The notes under the pieces were generated by a model. The model did no database searches, was not told where the DNA came from, and saw nothing but the letters and a program-made list of their open reading frames with translations. Positions 56,508-64,000 of a stretch of DNA of 64,000 nucleotides are shown here, in pieces (the first letter of the stretch is position 1; each line of letters opens with the position of its first letter). The translations under genes and the position numbers were made by a program. The stretch is from Thiomicrospira pelophila DSM 1534 (GTDB lineage Bacteria; Pseudomonadota; Gammaproteobacteria; Thiomicrospirales; Thiomicrospiraceae): the NCBI RefSeq assembly GCF_000711195.1, contig NZ_JOMR01000001.1, positions 930,001 to 994,000 on the forward strand, given 5' to 3'.

Positions 56508-57299
56508 TTAAGCAAACTTAAGTACCCATTCAATTAGGGCTTGCTCCCCTGCAAATAACTGAACCGCGCCGCCGATCGCCAGAAATGGCCCAAATGCCAT
56601 ATGGCTTTGCCAGGCTTGTTTGCGAGTCATAATAAGTAGAATCGCAATAACTAGGCTGCTGATAGCAGCAACCACTATAATTTGCGGTAATGCACTTACG
56701 CCAAACCAAGCACCCAACGCGGCCGTTAATTTAAAGTCACCATAACCCATGCCGTGCTTGTCGGTCAGACGAAAATGAATTTGATAGATTAACCAGAGGA
56801 TGCCATAACCAAAGACGGCACCTAATATCGCTTGCTGTGGATCGGTAAAGTGGCCAAGAGTGTTGAGGAGTAGGCCGACCCAAAGTAGCGGCAGGCTCAG
56901 GTTGTCGAGAATTAAGTGGTGTTCTAAATCAATCACGCTGATGGTGAGGAGCCAGAGCAAAAATAGCGCGCCAATTAGTCCACTCATATTAAATCCGAAC
57001 TGCCAAATCGCTAGAAGGGCCAAGGCGGTTGCGCTAATTTCAATGAGTGGATAACGCCAAGAAATCGGTTGTTTGCAAGTTTGGCAACGACCTAAACTAA
57101 CAAGCCAGCTAAATAGTGGAATTAACTGATACCAAGCTAACGGTGACTCGCATTTAGGGCAGTGTGAGCCACCCAGACTGATGGCTTTAAGTTGTTCGTC
57201 TGCTGGATGAAACATAATGCGTGGCAAACGCCAACTTAGCATTGAGATAAAACTACCAAGCACCAAGCCTAAAAGGCCAGTAATAAACAACTCGCTCAT
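56508..57299 (-). CDS. pilD: prepilin peptidase (type IV leader peptidase/methyltransferase)
   Basis: Cleaves and N-methylates type IV prepilins in the inner membrane. 263 residues, seven or eight hydrophobic segments. N-terminal zinc-type Cys pairs CPKC...CQTC (present in the bifunctional PilD group), and the aspartyl protease motifs: ISVIDLEHHLILD and GMGYGDFKLTAAL. Would process the missing pilins of the MSHA machine or those of another type IV pilus. Overall part of a minus-strand run; 3 bp from the STAS gene. Confidence 0.94.
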   Translation of the reverse strand: MSELFITGLLGLVLGSFISMLSWRLPRIMFHPADEQLKAISLGGSHCPKCESPLAWYQLIPLFSWLVSLGRCQTCKQPISWRYPLIEISATALALLAIWQFGFNMSGLIGALFLLWLLTISVIDLEHHLILDNLSLPLLWVGLLLNTLGHFTDPQQAILGAVFGYGILWLIYQIHFRLTDKHGMGYGDFKLTAALGAWFGVSALPQIIVVAAISSLVIAILLIMTRKQAWQSHMAFGPFLAIGGAVQLFAGEQALIEWVLKFA

Positions 57300-57302
57300 G
57301 CG

Positions 57303-57596
57303 TTACGCCATCTTAAACAGCTGTTCGAATCGTACTACTTCAAATATTTTTTGAATGTCCTGAGACATGTTTTTGATGGTGATTTTGCTTGCATCCTGTC
57401 CCATTCGATCCCGCATTTGCAACAACATGCCTAATCCGCCACTGTCGATATGATTGCATTGCAATAGGTCAATAATAATGTGGTCAAGCTGTTTTTGAGC
57501 ATAAGCATTTTCAAATTCATTAAAAATATCAACAGTTAGTGCGCCAATCACTTGTAGGTGAAGGGTTTTGTTTTCTACGTGACTGCTTATGCTCAT
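57303..57596 (-). CDS. STAS-domain protein (anti-sigma factor antagonist type)
   Basis: A 97-residue single STAS domain. The phosphosite-type segment is CNHIDSGGLGMLLQMRD, where the Ser is the candidate for phosphorylation. Such proteins act in partner-switching control of sigma factors or in other signalling. No kinase or phosphatase partner is adjacent; 3 bp before the prepilin peptidase gene. Confidence 0.82.
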   Translation of the reverse strand: MSISSHVENKTLHLQVIGALTVDIFNEFENAYAQKQLDHIIIDLLQCNHIDSGGLGMLLQMRDRMGQDASKITIKNMSQDIQKIFEVVRFEQLFKMA

Positions 57597-57610
57597 CGGG
57601 TTCTCCCAGT

Positions 57611-57988
57611 TTATTCAGAATAGATAACGCAATTTCGATCATTTTCCCAAATCGTGATGCGGTGCATTTTGACGTCTTCGGTTTCAATGCGTTTTGCAAT
57701 TTCGGTGTAAAGGTATTGTGCAATGTTTTCAGCGGTTGGGTTAACGCGCTGAAAATGGGGATGATCGTTCAAAAAAGTGTGATCCAGTTCTTGCACGGCT
57801 TGTTTGGCGTGTTGTTTGATTTGCTTAAAATCAATCAACATACCGATATCGTTAAGTCTATTGCCAGATACTTCTACTTCGACCTTCCAGTTGTGGCCAT
57901 GCAATTTTGCGCAGTCACCATCATAGCCACGTAAGCTGTGAGCGGCGGCAAAGTCGAGTAAAGTTTTAAGGGTAAATTGCTGTGCCAT
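57611..57988 (-). CDS. queD: 6-carboxytetrahydropterin synthase QueD
   Basis: Makes CPH4 for queuosine biosynthesis. 125 residues. Zinc ligands and active site are seen as DFAAAHSLRGYDGDCAKLHGHNWKVEVEV; the second catalytic region is DHTFLNDHPHFQRVNPTAENIAQYLY, then ITIWENDRNCVIY. Cytosolic. Between the STAS gene and ispA on the same strand. Confidence 0.93.
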   Translation of the reverse strand: MAQQFTLKTLLDFAAAHSLRGYDGDCAKLHGHNWKVEVEVSGNRLNDIGMLIDFKQIKQHAKQAVQELDHTFLNDHPHFQRVNPTAENIAQYLYTEIAKRIETEDVKMHRITIWENDRNCVIYSE

Positions 57989-58092
57989 AAGTTCCAGTCT
58001 TCTACTAATAAATTACGTGAAATCAACGCGTTGTTAGGCGCGGATTAAGCATAGGGTGCCAAATGATACCCAAAAAAATAATTATAACGAAA

Positions 58093-58971
58093 TTAGTGTT
58101 GGCGCTGGGCAATAAAGTTAATTAAATCATGCAGGAAAAGACTTTGGAAAGGTAAGTTTTGATGGTGTTTATGCGCCAGATCAATTGTTTGGTCGCGTAA
58201 TGCTTTCGCCGCTTGCATTCCCATTAAGCTCGGAAAGGTCGATTTATTGAGTTGTTGGTCTCTACCTTGGGTTTTGCCCAGGGTAGCCGTATTGCTTTCA
58301 ATATCAATAATGTCATCTTGAATTTGAAAGGCTAATCCCAGCGCTTCGCCAAGTTTTGATAGAGCGGGCTGGAGTTGTTCAAAGTCGGTATGGGGTGCGG
58401 CGCCGAGCAGTAACGCGGCTTTAATGAGCGCGCCGGTTTTCATCTGGTGGAGTTGTGTGAGTTTGGCTAAATCGAGCTGTTTATTTTCACTATGGATGTC
58501 CAATATCTGACCACCAATCATGCCATTTGGTCCGCTAGCCTGGCATAGGATGTTTAAGCTTTTAATAATTGTTGGCGCTGACAGCTGTGTGGCCTTGGTT
58601 AGAATTTCAAAAGCCAAGGTTTGTTGAGCATCTCCAACTAAAATCGCAGTGGCCTCGTCGAATTGTTTGTGACAGGTGGGCTGGCCTCGCCGCAAGTCAT
58701 CATCGTCCATGGCGGGTAGATCGTCATGCACGAGTGAATAGCTGTGAATTAATTCTATCGCACAGGCCGCAGGCTCTACTTGTTGACGTTCGATTCCAAG
58801 TCCCTCGCCAATCGCAAATACTAAAGCCGGGCGAATACGTTTGCCTGGGCTCAGACTCGCGTAACGTATGGCTTGATTTAAAGGTTCGGGTGTGGTTTTT
58901 AGATATTGATCCAATGTTTGGTTTAATACCGTTTCTAAATGCTGTTGATAGGCTTGCAATTGGGCGTTCAC
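58093..58971 (-). CDS. ispA: polyprenyl (geranyl/farnesyl) diphosphate synthase
   Basis: Chain-elongating prenyltransferase of the isoprenoid pathway. 292 residues. First Asp-rich motif LVHDDLPAMDDDDLRRGQPTCHK and second QIQDDIIDIESNTATLGKTQGRD, plus GGQILDI. Its close size and pattern match IspA (farnesyl diphosphate synthase). A palindrome copy lies 47 bp upstream of its start at 59018. Confidence 0.93.
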   Translation of the reverse strand: MNAQLQAYQQHLETVLNQTLDQYLKTTPEPLNQAIRYASLSPGKRIRPALVFAIGEGLGIERQQVEPAACAIELIHSYSLVHDDLPAMDDDDLRRGQPTCHKQFDEATAILVGDAQQTLAFEILTKATQLSAPTIIKSLNILCQASGPNGMIGGQILDIHSENKQLDLAKLTQLHQMKTGALIKAALLLGAAPHTDFEQLQPALSKLGEALGLAFQIQDDIIDIESNTATLGKTQGRDQQLNKSTFPSLMGMQAAKALRDQTIDLAHKHHQNLPFQSLFLHDLINFIAQRQH

Positions 58972-59017
58972 AGGGCGCTCGTTTTAGTTTGATAGATTTA
59001 TATTAAGTCCGCATTAT

Positions 59018-59029
59018 ACCAGGCCTGGT
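59018..59029. repeat. perfect ACCAGGCCTGGT copy 13 (intergenic ispA-SDR)
   Basis: Ends exactly one base before the SDR stop codon; not extended beyond 12 bp. Confidence 0.95.
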
Positions 59030-59896
59030 TTAACGTCGCCCATCGCCGCCGGCTTTAGCCAGTACCCAGTCCAATGCGCGGGTAGGTAAAAGTCGTTTCA
59101 AGAGGGCGAAGGCTTTAGTTGGCAAAGTAACGCGATAACGAGTTTTAGGGCGTTTGGATTGCAGTGCGTGTAACAACGCCTTGCACACCGCGTCTGGGCC
59201 TAAAGTAAAGGGCGCCGAGGCTTCGGTTTTTGCCAAGCGTGCCACCATGGATTGATAGTTTGCTTGATGCACCGAATTTTGTGACAGAGGTTCAACCCAT
59301 TGCTTAAATTCACGGTAGGCGTTGGCTCTAAAACGCGACAATATTGGGCCGGGCTCGATTAAGCAGATCTGAATAGGGTCATGCTTTAGTTCGACTCGTA
59401 AAGTGTCGGCTAAACCTTCAATTGCATATTTACTTGCGTTATAGGCTCCTCTGTAAGCCATGGCAGCAAACCCCAAAACCGAGCTGTTGTAAATAATTCG
59501 GCCATGCCCTTGTTGGCGCATGTGTTTAATGGCCAGGTTAGTGAGTTGCTGAGTGCCGAACACATTGGTGGCAAACTGATGTTCCAGTGCCTCTCGGCTG
59601 AGGTCTTCAACGGCACCGGGTAGACCAAATGCGGCATTGTTAAATAAGGCATCGACCTGGTTATTGCTGAGTTCAAGCGCTTCAGACCAGGCCTGGTCAA
59701 CGGAATCTGGGTCAGCTAAATTCAGTTGAATCACGTGTAAGCCTTCTTCGCGCAGGCGTTGTATATCTTGCGTTTGGCGTACACAAGCAATCACTCGATA
59801 GCCTAAGTTTTGTAAGGCGTGCGCGCAGTGATGTCCAATGCCGCTGGAGCAACCCGTTATTAAAATGGTTTGTGGAGGGGTGATAGGGATTGGCAT
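59030..59896 (-). CDS. short-chain dehydrogenase/reductase
   Basis: A 288-residue classical SDR. NAD(P)-binding ILITGCSSGIGHHCA, catalytic Ser in IYNSSVLGF and YxxxK in YNASKYAIEG, with VDALFNNAAFG. Substrate unknown. Divergent from the DUF502 gene. Its stop codon directly abuts the palindrome copy at 59018-59029; another copy at 59686 encodes DQAWSEAL. Confidence 0.88.
   Translation of the reverse strand: MPIPITPPQTILITGCSSGIGHHCAHALQNLGYRVIACVRQTQDIQRLREEGLHVIQLNLADPDSVDQAWSEALELSNNQVDALFNNAAFGLPGAVEDLSREALEHQFATNVFGTQQLTNLAIKHMRQQGHGRIIYNSSVLGFAAMAYRGAYNASKYAIEGLADTLRVELKHDPIQICLIEPGPILSRFRANAYREFKQWVEPLSQNSVHQANYQSMVARLAKTEASAPFTLGPDAVCKALLHALQSKRPKTRYRVTLPTKAFALLKRLLPTRALDWVLAKAGGDGRR
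59686..59697. repeat. perfect ACCAGGCCTGGT copy 14 (SDR)
   Basis: 14-bp palindrome GACCAGGCCTGGTC; read as DQAWS. Confidence 0.95.
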
Positions 59897-60034
59897 GGTT
59901 TGTAAGTCCTAATCTTTTAAGCTCGACTGAATTGGCAACAAATTAACATAAAAACCGTTTTTATCGCTACCAATTCTAGGAATAAAATCAAGGTGGCAAT
60001 AGTGGATTGGTGTCGCATGATGTTTCGTTTCAGG

Positions 60035-60040
60035 TATAAT
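60035..60040 (+). promoter_or_regulatory. -10 box of DUF502-aspS promoter (candidate)
   Basis: Perfect TATAAT about 27 bp upstream of the DUF502 start, with no convincing -35 at 16-18 bp. Suggested as start of the DUF502-aspS-nadA-yebC transcript. Confidence 0.5.
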
Positions 60041-60066
60041 GTGGAGCTTAATTTTACGGGGTGGTT

Positions 60067-60789
60067 ATGGGTGTTTTAAAACGCTATTTTGTAGCAGGGT
60101 TATTGGTTTTGCTGCCCTTATGGATCACATTTGAAGCCTTGCGTTTCTTAATTGGTTTATTTGATCGCAGTTTACTGTTGTTGCCTGCTAAGTACCAACC
60201 TGATGTTTTGCTGGGGTTTGATATCCCTGGATTTGGCATTGTCGTGTCGGTGAGTATTATTTTACTGACAGGCATGTTGGTGGCGAATATTTTAGGTCAT
60301 CGTTTAGTCAGTTGGTGGGAACGTTTTTTATCCAAAATACCATTGGTGCGCTCGATATACAGCGCGGTTAAACAGATTGCTGAAGCCTTATTTGGTGCAG
60401 GGGATCAAACCTTTCAAAAGGTGTATTTGATTCAATATCCTCGTCCTGGTTTGTGGACGTTAGCGTTTCAGACCAGTAAGAGTCGGGGTGAAGCTCAGAT
60501 GAAAACCGGGGTGGTTGGTACCATCAATTTGTTTGTACCGACGACACCTAATCCAACGTCCGGTTTTTTTATTATTGCGTCTTTGCATGAAGTGGTTGAG
60601 TTGGATATGTCGGTGGATGATGCCTTGAAAATGGTGATTTCTGGAGGGGTTGTAGTGCCACCTTGGCCGCCGGTTTCAAACGAGCCGTTACTCAAGGGGA
60701 TTACGGCTCAGAAACTTGATGTTGTAGAACAGGATGTCGATCCTGTATTAGATAATCAGTCAAAAAAAGATAACGAAAGTAACGTTTAA
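60067..60789 (+). CDS. DUF502 family membrane protein
   Basis: A 240-residue inner-membrane protein. Two hydrophobic segments (YFVAGLLVLLPLWITFEALRF and PGFGIVVSVSIILLTGMLVANILG) precede a cytosolic part with the family pattern (KIPLVRSIYSAVKQIAEALFG, VPTTPNPTSGFFIIASLHEV). Function unknown. It precedes aspS in many bacteria. ATG at 60067 with GGGG upstream is favoured over a GTG at 60061. Confidence 0.85.
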   Translation: MGVLKRYFVAGLLVLLPLWITFEALRFLIGLFDRSLLLLPAKYQPDVLLGFDIPGFGIVVSVSIILLTGMLVANILGHRLVSWWERFLSKIPLVRSIYSAVKQIAEALFGAGDQTFQKVYLIQYPRPGLWTLAFQTSKSRGEAQMKTGVVGTINLFVPTTPNPTSGFFIIASLHEVVELDMSVDDALKMVISGGVVVPPWPPVSNEPLLKGITAQKLDVVEQDVDPVLDNQSKKDNESNV

Positions 60790-60865
60790 GAATAATTATT
60801 AAAAGAGTGCAACGCGGGATTTTGTCATGCGTTCGCTCGTTATGTTGAATAAGAAAGGAAAAATA

Positions 60866-62650
60866 ATGCGTACACACTACTGTGGTCAAGTAACAGAAGC
60901 TTTAATTGGTGAAACGGTTAGCGTCGCGGGATGGGTTCATCGCCGTCGTGACCACGGTGGTGTGATTTTTATTGATTTACGTGATCGTGAAGGCATGTTG
61001 CAGGTTGTCGTGGATCCGGATACCGCTGAAATTTTTGCTAAAGCAGAACACTTACGTGCTGAGTGTGTGTTGACGATTACGGGCCGTGTGCGCGAACGTC
61101 CAGAAGGAACGACGAACCCTAATTTACCGACTGGTATGGTTGAAATGTTGGCGAAAGACCTAGAGGTTTTGAGCATGGCTGAGCCGATTCCTTTCCAGTT
61201 GGACGACAAGCAAGTCAGCGAAGAGGTTCGTTTAAAGTATCGTTATATTGATCTGCGCCGTGATGAAATGCAGAAAACCTTAATGTTGCGGTATAAAGTT
61301 ACGCGTTCGATGCGTAACTATTTGGATAATAACGGCTTTATTGATATGGAAACGCCGATTTTAACCAAGTCTACCCCGGAAGGCGCACGTGATTATTTGG
61401 TGCCAAGCCGTACGCATGAAAATAAGTTTTTTGCTTTGCCACAATCGCCACAGTTGTTTAAACAATTGTTGATGATGTCTGGTTTTGATCGTTATTACCA
61501 AATCACGCGTTGTTTCCGTGATGAAGACTTGCGTGCTGATCGTCAGCCAGAATTTACCCAGTTAGATATTGAAACTTCATTTATGTCAGAAGCGGATGTG
61601 ATGGGCATGATGGAAGGCTTAACTAAAACCATCTTTAAAGAAGGCATTGGTGTCGATTTCGATTATGACTTTCCACGCATGACCTATGCTGATGCGGTTA
61701 AAAAATACGGTATTGATCGTCCAGACCTCCGTATTCCGCTGGAACTAGTCGATGTGGCGGATTTATTGCAAAATATTGACTTTAAAGTATTCGCCGGCCC
61801 AGCAAAAGATCCAAATGGTCGTGTTGCCGCTTTATGTGTGCCGGGTGCGGGCGATATGTCGCGTAAAGAAATTGACGACTACACCAAGTTCGTCGGCATT
61901 TACGGTGCTAAAGGTTTGGCTTACATTAAGATTAACGATATGTCGGCTGGTATTGATGGTTTGCAGTCACCGATTGTCAAATTCTTCCCGGATCAAGTCA
62001 TGCAGATTCTTGAGCGTGTAGGCGCTAAAGATGGCGATATTGTGTTCTTTGGTGCGGATAAAGCCAAGGTTGTGAACGAAGCGTTGGGTGCTTTACGTGT
62101 CAAAATTGGTGAAGATCGCAAACTGTTTACCGAAGCTTGGAAGCCGGTTTGGGTTGTGGACTTCCCAATGTTTGAAGTCGATGAAAAAACCGCGCGTGTG
62201 GCCGCGATGCATCACCCATTTACACAACCAAAAGCGACTACCGAAGAAATCTTAAGCAGCCAAGCACCTGGTCAAATGCTGGCGCGTGCTTACGATTTAG
62301 TAATCAACGGGATTGAAGTCGGTGGTGGTTCGGTACGTATTCACGAAACTAAGATGCAAGCCGCTGTCTTTAAACTTTTGGGTATTTCGGATGAGGATGC
62401 GCAAGATAAGTTCGGTTTCTTGCTAAATGCCTTGAAATATGGCTGTCCACCCCATGCGGGCATGGCGTTTGGTTTGGACCGTTTAATTATGTTGATGGCG
62501 GAACGTGAATCGATTCGTGACGTGATTGCCTTCCCGAAAACTCAGTCAGCCGCATGCTTGCTAACCGAAGCACCAGGCCTGGTGGACATGGCTCAATTAC
62601 GTGAGTTAAACCTGCGTTTAAATAAAAAGGTCGCAGACGCGCCAAAGTAG
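60866..62650 (+). CDS. aspS: aspartyl-tRNA synthetase
   Basis: Class IIb synthetase, 594 residues. OB-type anticodon domain ([24 protein letters not shown]), motif 2 ([21 protein letters not shown]), GAD domain and motif 3 ([13 protein letters not shown]). ATG at 60866 with an AAGGAAA ribosome-binding site. Palindrome at 62572 encodes [13 protein letters not shown], altering the usual AP(S/x)xVD segment. Followed 6 bp later by nadA. Confidence 0.97.
   Translation: MRTHYCGQVTEALIGETVSVAGWVHRRRDHGGVIFIDLRDREGMLQVVVDPDTAEIFAKAEHLRAECVLTITGRVRERPEGTTNPNLPTGMVEMLAKDLEVLSMAEPIPFQLDDKQVSEEVRLKYRYIDLRRDEMQKTLMLRYKVTRSMRNYLDNNGFIDMETPILTKSTPEGARDYLVPSRTHENKFFALPQSPQLFKQLLMMSGFDRYYQITRCFRDEDLRADRQPEFTQLDIETSFMSEADVMGMMEGLTKTIFKEGIGVDFDYDFPRMTYADAVKKYGIDRPDLRIPLELVDVADLLQNIDFKVFAGPAKDPNGRVAALCVPGAGDMSRKEIDDYTKFVGIYGAKGLAYIKINDMSAGIDGLQSPIVKFFPDQVMQILERVGAKDGDIVFFGADKAKVVNEALGALRVKIGEDRKLFTEAWKPVWVVDFPMFEVDEKTARVAAMHHPFTQPKATTEEILSSQAPGQMLARAYDLVINGIEVGGGSVRIHETKMQAAVFKLLGISDEDAQDKFGFLLNALKYGCPPHAGMAFGLDRLIMLMAERESIRDVIAFPKTQSAACLLTEAPGLVDMAQLRELNLRLNKKVADAPK
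62572..62583. repeat. perfect ACCAGGCCTGGT copy 15 (aspS)
   Basis: 14-bp dyad; read as APGLVD. The two intergenic long dyads at 49132 and 56452 complete the set of 17. Confidence 0.95.
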
Positions 62651-62656
62651 TTGCCT

Positions 62657-63733
62657 ATGAGCCACTTACAAAATGAAATTCCGCTTCAGCTTGTTTCTCG
62701 TATAAACGAGTTGGCGGCAGATGCCCAACCGGCGAAAGTGTTAAACGTAGAAGATAAAACGGCGTTAATCACGCGAATCAAAAAACTTTTGAAACAGCGT
62801 AATGCCCAAATTGTGGCACACTATTATGTCGATGCTGATCTTCAAGCCTTGGCTGAAGAAACGGGTGGCATCGTCGCAGATTCGCTGGAAATGGCCAACT
62901 TTGGTGCACAGTCAGATGCGGATGTGTTGGTGGTTTGCGGTGTGCGTTTTATGGGTGAAACCGCCAAGCTTTTAAGTCCGGAAAAAACCGTTATCATGCC
63001 GGATCTTAATGCAACCTGCTCTTTAGATGTTGGTTGTCCAGCGGATGAGTTTGCTGCGTTTTGCGCACAACACCCAGATCATACGGTAGTGGTTTATGCC
63101 AATACCAGCGTAGCGGTAAAAGCGATTGCCGACTGGGTGGTGACATCAGGTAATGCGTTGCAGATAGTGAATCACTTAAAAGCTCAAGGTGAAAAAATTA
63201 TCTGGGCACCGGATCAGCATTTAGGTAACTGGATAGAAAAAGAAACCGGCATAGAAATGCTACGTTGGATGGGGCATTGCATTGTTCATGATGAGTTTAA
63301 AGCGTTTGAACTAGAGCAATTAAAACGCGAACATCCTGAAGCCAAATTATTAGTTCATCCAGAATCATCCGAAGCCGTAGTCGCATTGGCCGATGTAGTC
63401 GGTTCTACCAAGGTGTTAATTAATGCGGTGCAAACTTTGCCAGATGAAACCTTTATTGTGGCAACGGATCACGGCATTTTTTATAAGATGCGTCAATTAG
63501 CGCCGCATAAAAAATTAATTGTAGCACCGACCGATTCAAAGACCACGCAGTGCATTAGTTGTGCACATTGTCCGTGGATGGCGATGAATGGTTTACAGAA
63601 TTTGGCGGATAGCTTAGAAAAACTGGATCAAACCATTGAGATTGAAGAATCAATTCGCCAAAAAGCCCTAGGCTCGTTGGACCGAATGCTAGCCTTCTCG
63701 CGTCAAATCGGTTTGGTCAAACAGAAAAGTTAA
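62657..63733 (+). CDS. nadA: quinolinate synthase A
   Basis: Condenses iminoaspartate and dihydroxyacetone phosphate to quinolinate in NAD synthesis; 4Fe-4S enzyme. 358 residues. [50 protein letters not shown], and C-terminal [13 protein letters not shown] with the cluster Cys. Start at 62657 since the ATG follows the aspS stop closely; an alternative TTG lies 6 bp upstream. Confidence 0.96.
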   Translation: MSHLQNEIPLQLVSRINELAADAQPAKVLNVEDKTALITRIKKLLKQRNAQIVAHYYVDADLQALAEETGGIVADSLEMANFGAQSDADVLVVCGVRFMGETAKLLSPEKTVIMPDLNATCSLDVGCPADEFAAFCAQHPDHTVVVYANTSVAVKAIADWVVTSGNALQIVNHLKAQGEKIIWAPDQHLGNWIEKETGIEMLRWMGHCIVHDEFKAFELEQLKREHPEAKLLVHPESSEAVVALADVVGSTKVLINAVQTLPDETFIVATDHGIFYKMRQLAPHKKLIVAPTDSKTTQCISCAHCPWMAMNGLQNLADSLEKLDQTIEIEESIRQKALGSLDRMLAFSRQIGLVKQKS

Positions 63734-63742
63734 GAGGAAAGC

Positions 63743-64000
63743 ATGGCTGGACATAGTAAATGGGCAAATATTAAACACCGTAAAGCCCGCCAAGATGCCA
63801 AAAAAGGCAAGGTGTTTACCAAGTTAATTCGTGAGCTAGTGGTGGCGGCAAAAGCCGGTGGGCCTTATCCTGAAGACAATCCCCGTCTACGTGCCGCGGT
63901 TGATAAAGCCCTACGTGAAAACATGAAGCGTGACACGATTGATAAAGCCATTGCACGCGGTGCGGGTAATCAAGAAGGTGATGATTACGAAGAAATTCGT
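63743..64000 (+). CDS. yebC: YebC/PmpR family transcriptional regulator (partial, cut by window end)
   Basis: First 86 codons of a YebC-type protein: [20 protein letters not shown] is the family start, then [26 protein letters not shown]. YebC proteins bind DNA or, in recent work, the ribosome. An AGAGGAAA ribosome-binding site precedes the ATG, 9 bp after nadA. In many gammaproteobacteria yebC is next to ruvC, so ruvC may follow outside the window. Confidence 0.95.
   Translation, partial: MAGHSKWANIKHRKARQDAKKGKVFTKLIRELVVAAKAGGPYPEDNPRLRAAVDKALRENMKRDTIDKAIARGAGNQEGDDYEEIR

Overview
The window looks like a chromosomal stretch of a gammaproteobacterium of moderate, slightly AT-leaning base composition. 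Supporting this are hda with its DUF2066 partner, the maf-rng-yhdP order, ettA, purM-purN, a DUF502 gene before aspS, and a 16S-tRNA-Ile-tRNA-Ala-23S-5S operon. The 16S sequence and gene set would fit the Thiomicrospira/Hydrogenovibrio group of sulfur oxidisers, but that is an impression and was not tested by alignment. I found no insertion sequence, prophage or CRISPR array.

Layout. 1-3.1 kb (minus): dcd (cut by the window edge), a DUF3108 protein, purN, purM. 3.2-9.1 kb (plus): DUF2066-hda, two exported thioredoxin-fold proteins, a TolC-like channel, a very short membrane-fusion-like protein, a Trp-rich orphan and a PilZ-like protein. 9.2-10.9 kb: proS (minus). 11.1-19.7 kb (plus): a large FAD/Fe-S dehydrogenase, maf, rng, yhdP. 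19.7-25.5 kb: rRNA operon with tandem promoters, boxA-like elements, processing stems and a strong terminator. 25.6-35.9 kb (plus): an MSHA-type pilus/type II secretion-like operon (mshM, mshL, mshN-like, mshE, mshG and three PilM/N-, PilO- and PilP-like genes) with no pilin gene. 36-42 kb: a small exported protein, a DUF455 ferritin-like protein, a methyltransferase, a ROK kinase, thioredoxin-fold proteins, a cupin, a CBS protein and fumC. 42.2-46 kb: a soluble hybrid histidine kinase with Hpt domain, a LuxR-type regulator, an exported DsrE-like protein and a PAS-GGDEF protein with a broken GGDEF motif. 46-54.7 kb: ettA (minus), then glyA, nrdR, ribD, ribE, ribBA, ribH, nusB, thiL. 54.8-59.9 kb: aroG-type DAHP synthase (minus), a DUF3579 protein (plus), then prepilin peptidase, STAS protein, queD, ispA and a short-chain dehydrogenase (all minus). 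60-64 kb (plus): DUF502, aspS, nadA and the start of yebC.

The most striking signal is not a gene. The perfect 12-bp palindrome ACCAGGCCTGGT, often extended to CACCAGGCCTGGTG or longer, occurs 17 times in the window where about 0.004 would be expected by chance, with at least seven further one-mismatch copies. It lies mostly inside unrelated genes, is read in all three frames (Gln-Ala-Trp, Pro-Gly-Leu-Val or Thr-Arg-Pro-Gly), and in two intergenic places is extended to 22 and 26 bp perfect dyads. It behaves like a lineage-specific highly iterated palindrome, comparable in style to HIP1 of cyanobacteria. Its function cannot be read from the sequence.

Functional links: the window holds four of the riboflavin genes, with a RibBA whose GTP cyclohydrolase II half has lost zinc ligands, so the cell must make that step elsewhere. 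The prepilin peptidase near 57 kb could serve the pilin-less MSHA machinery once its substrates are found outside the window. The kinase, regulator and GGDEF genes form a small signalling cluster next to fumC.
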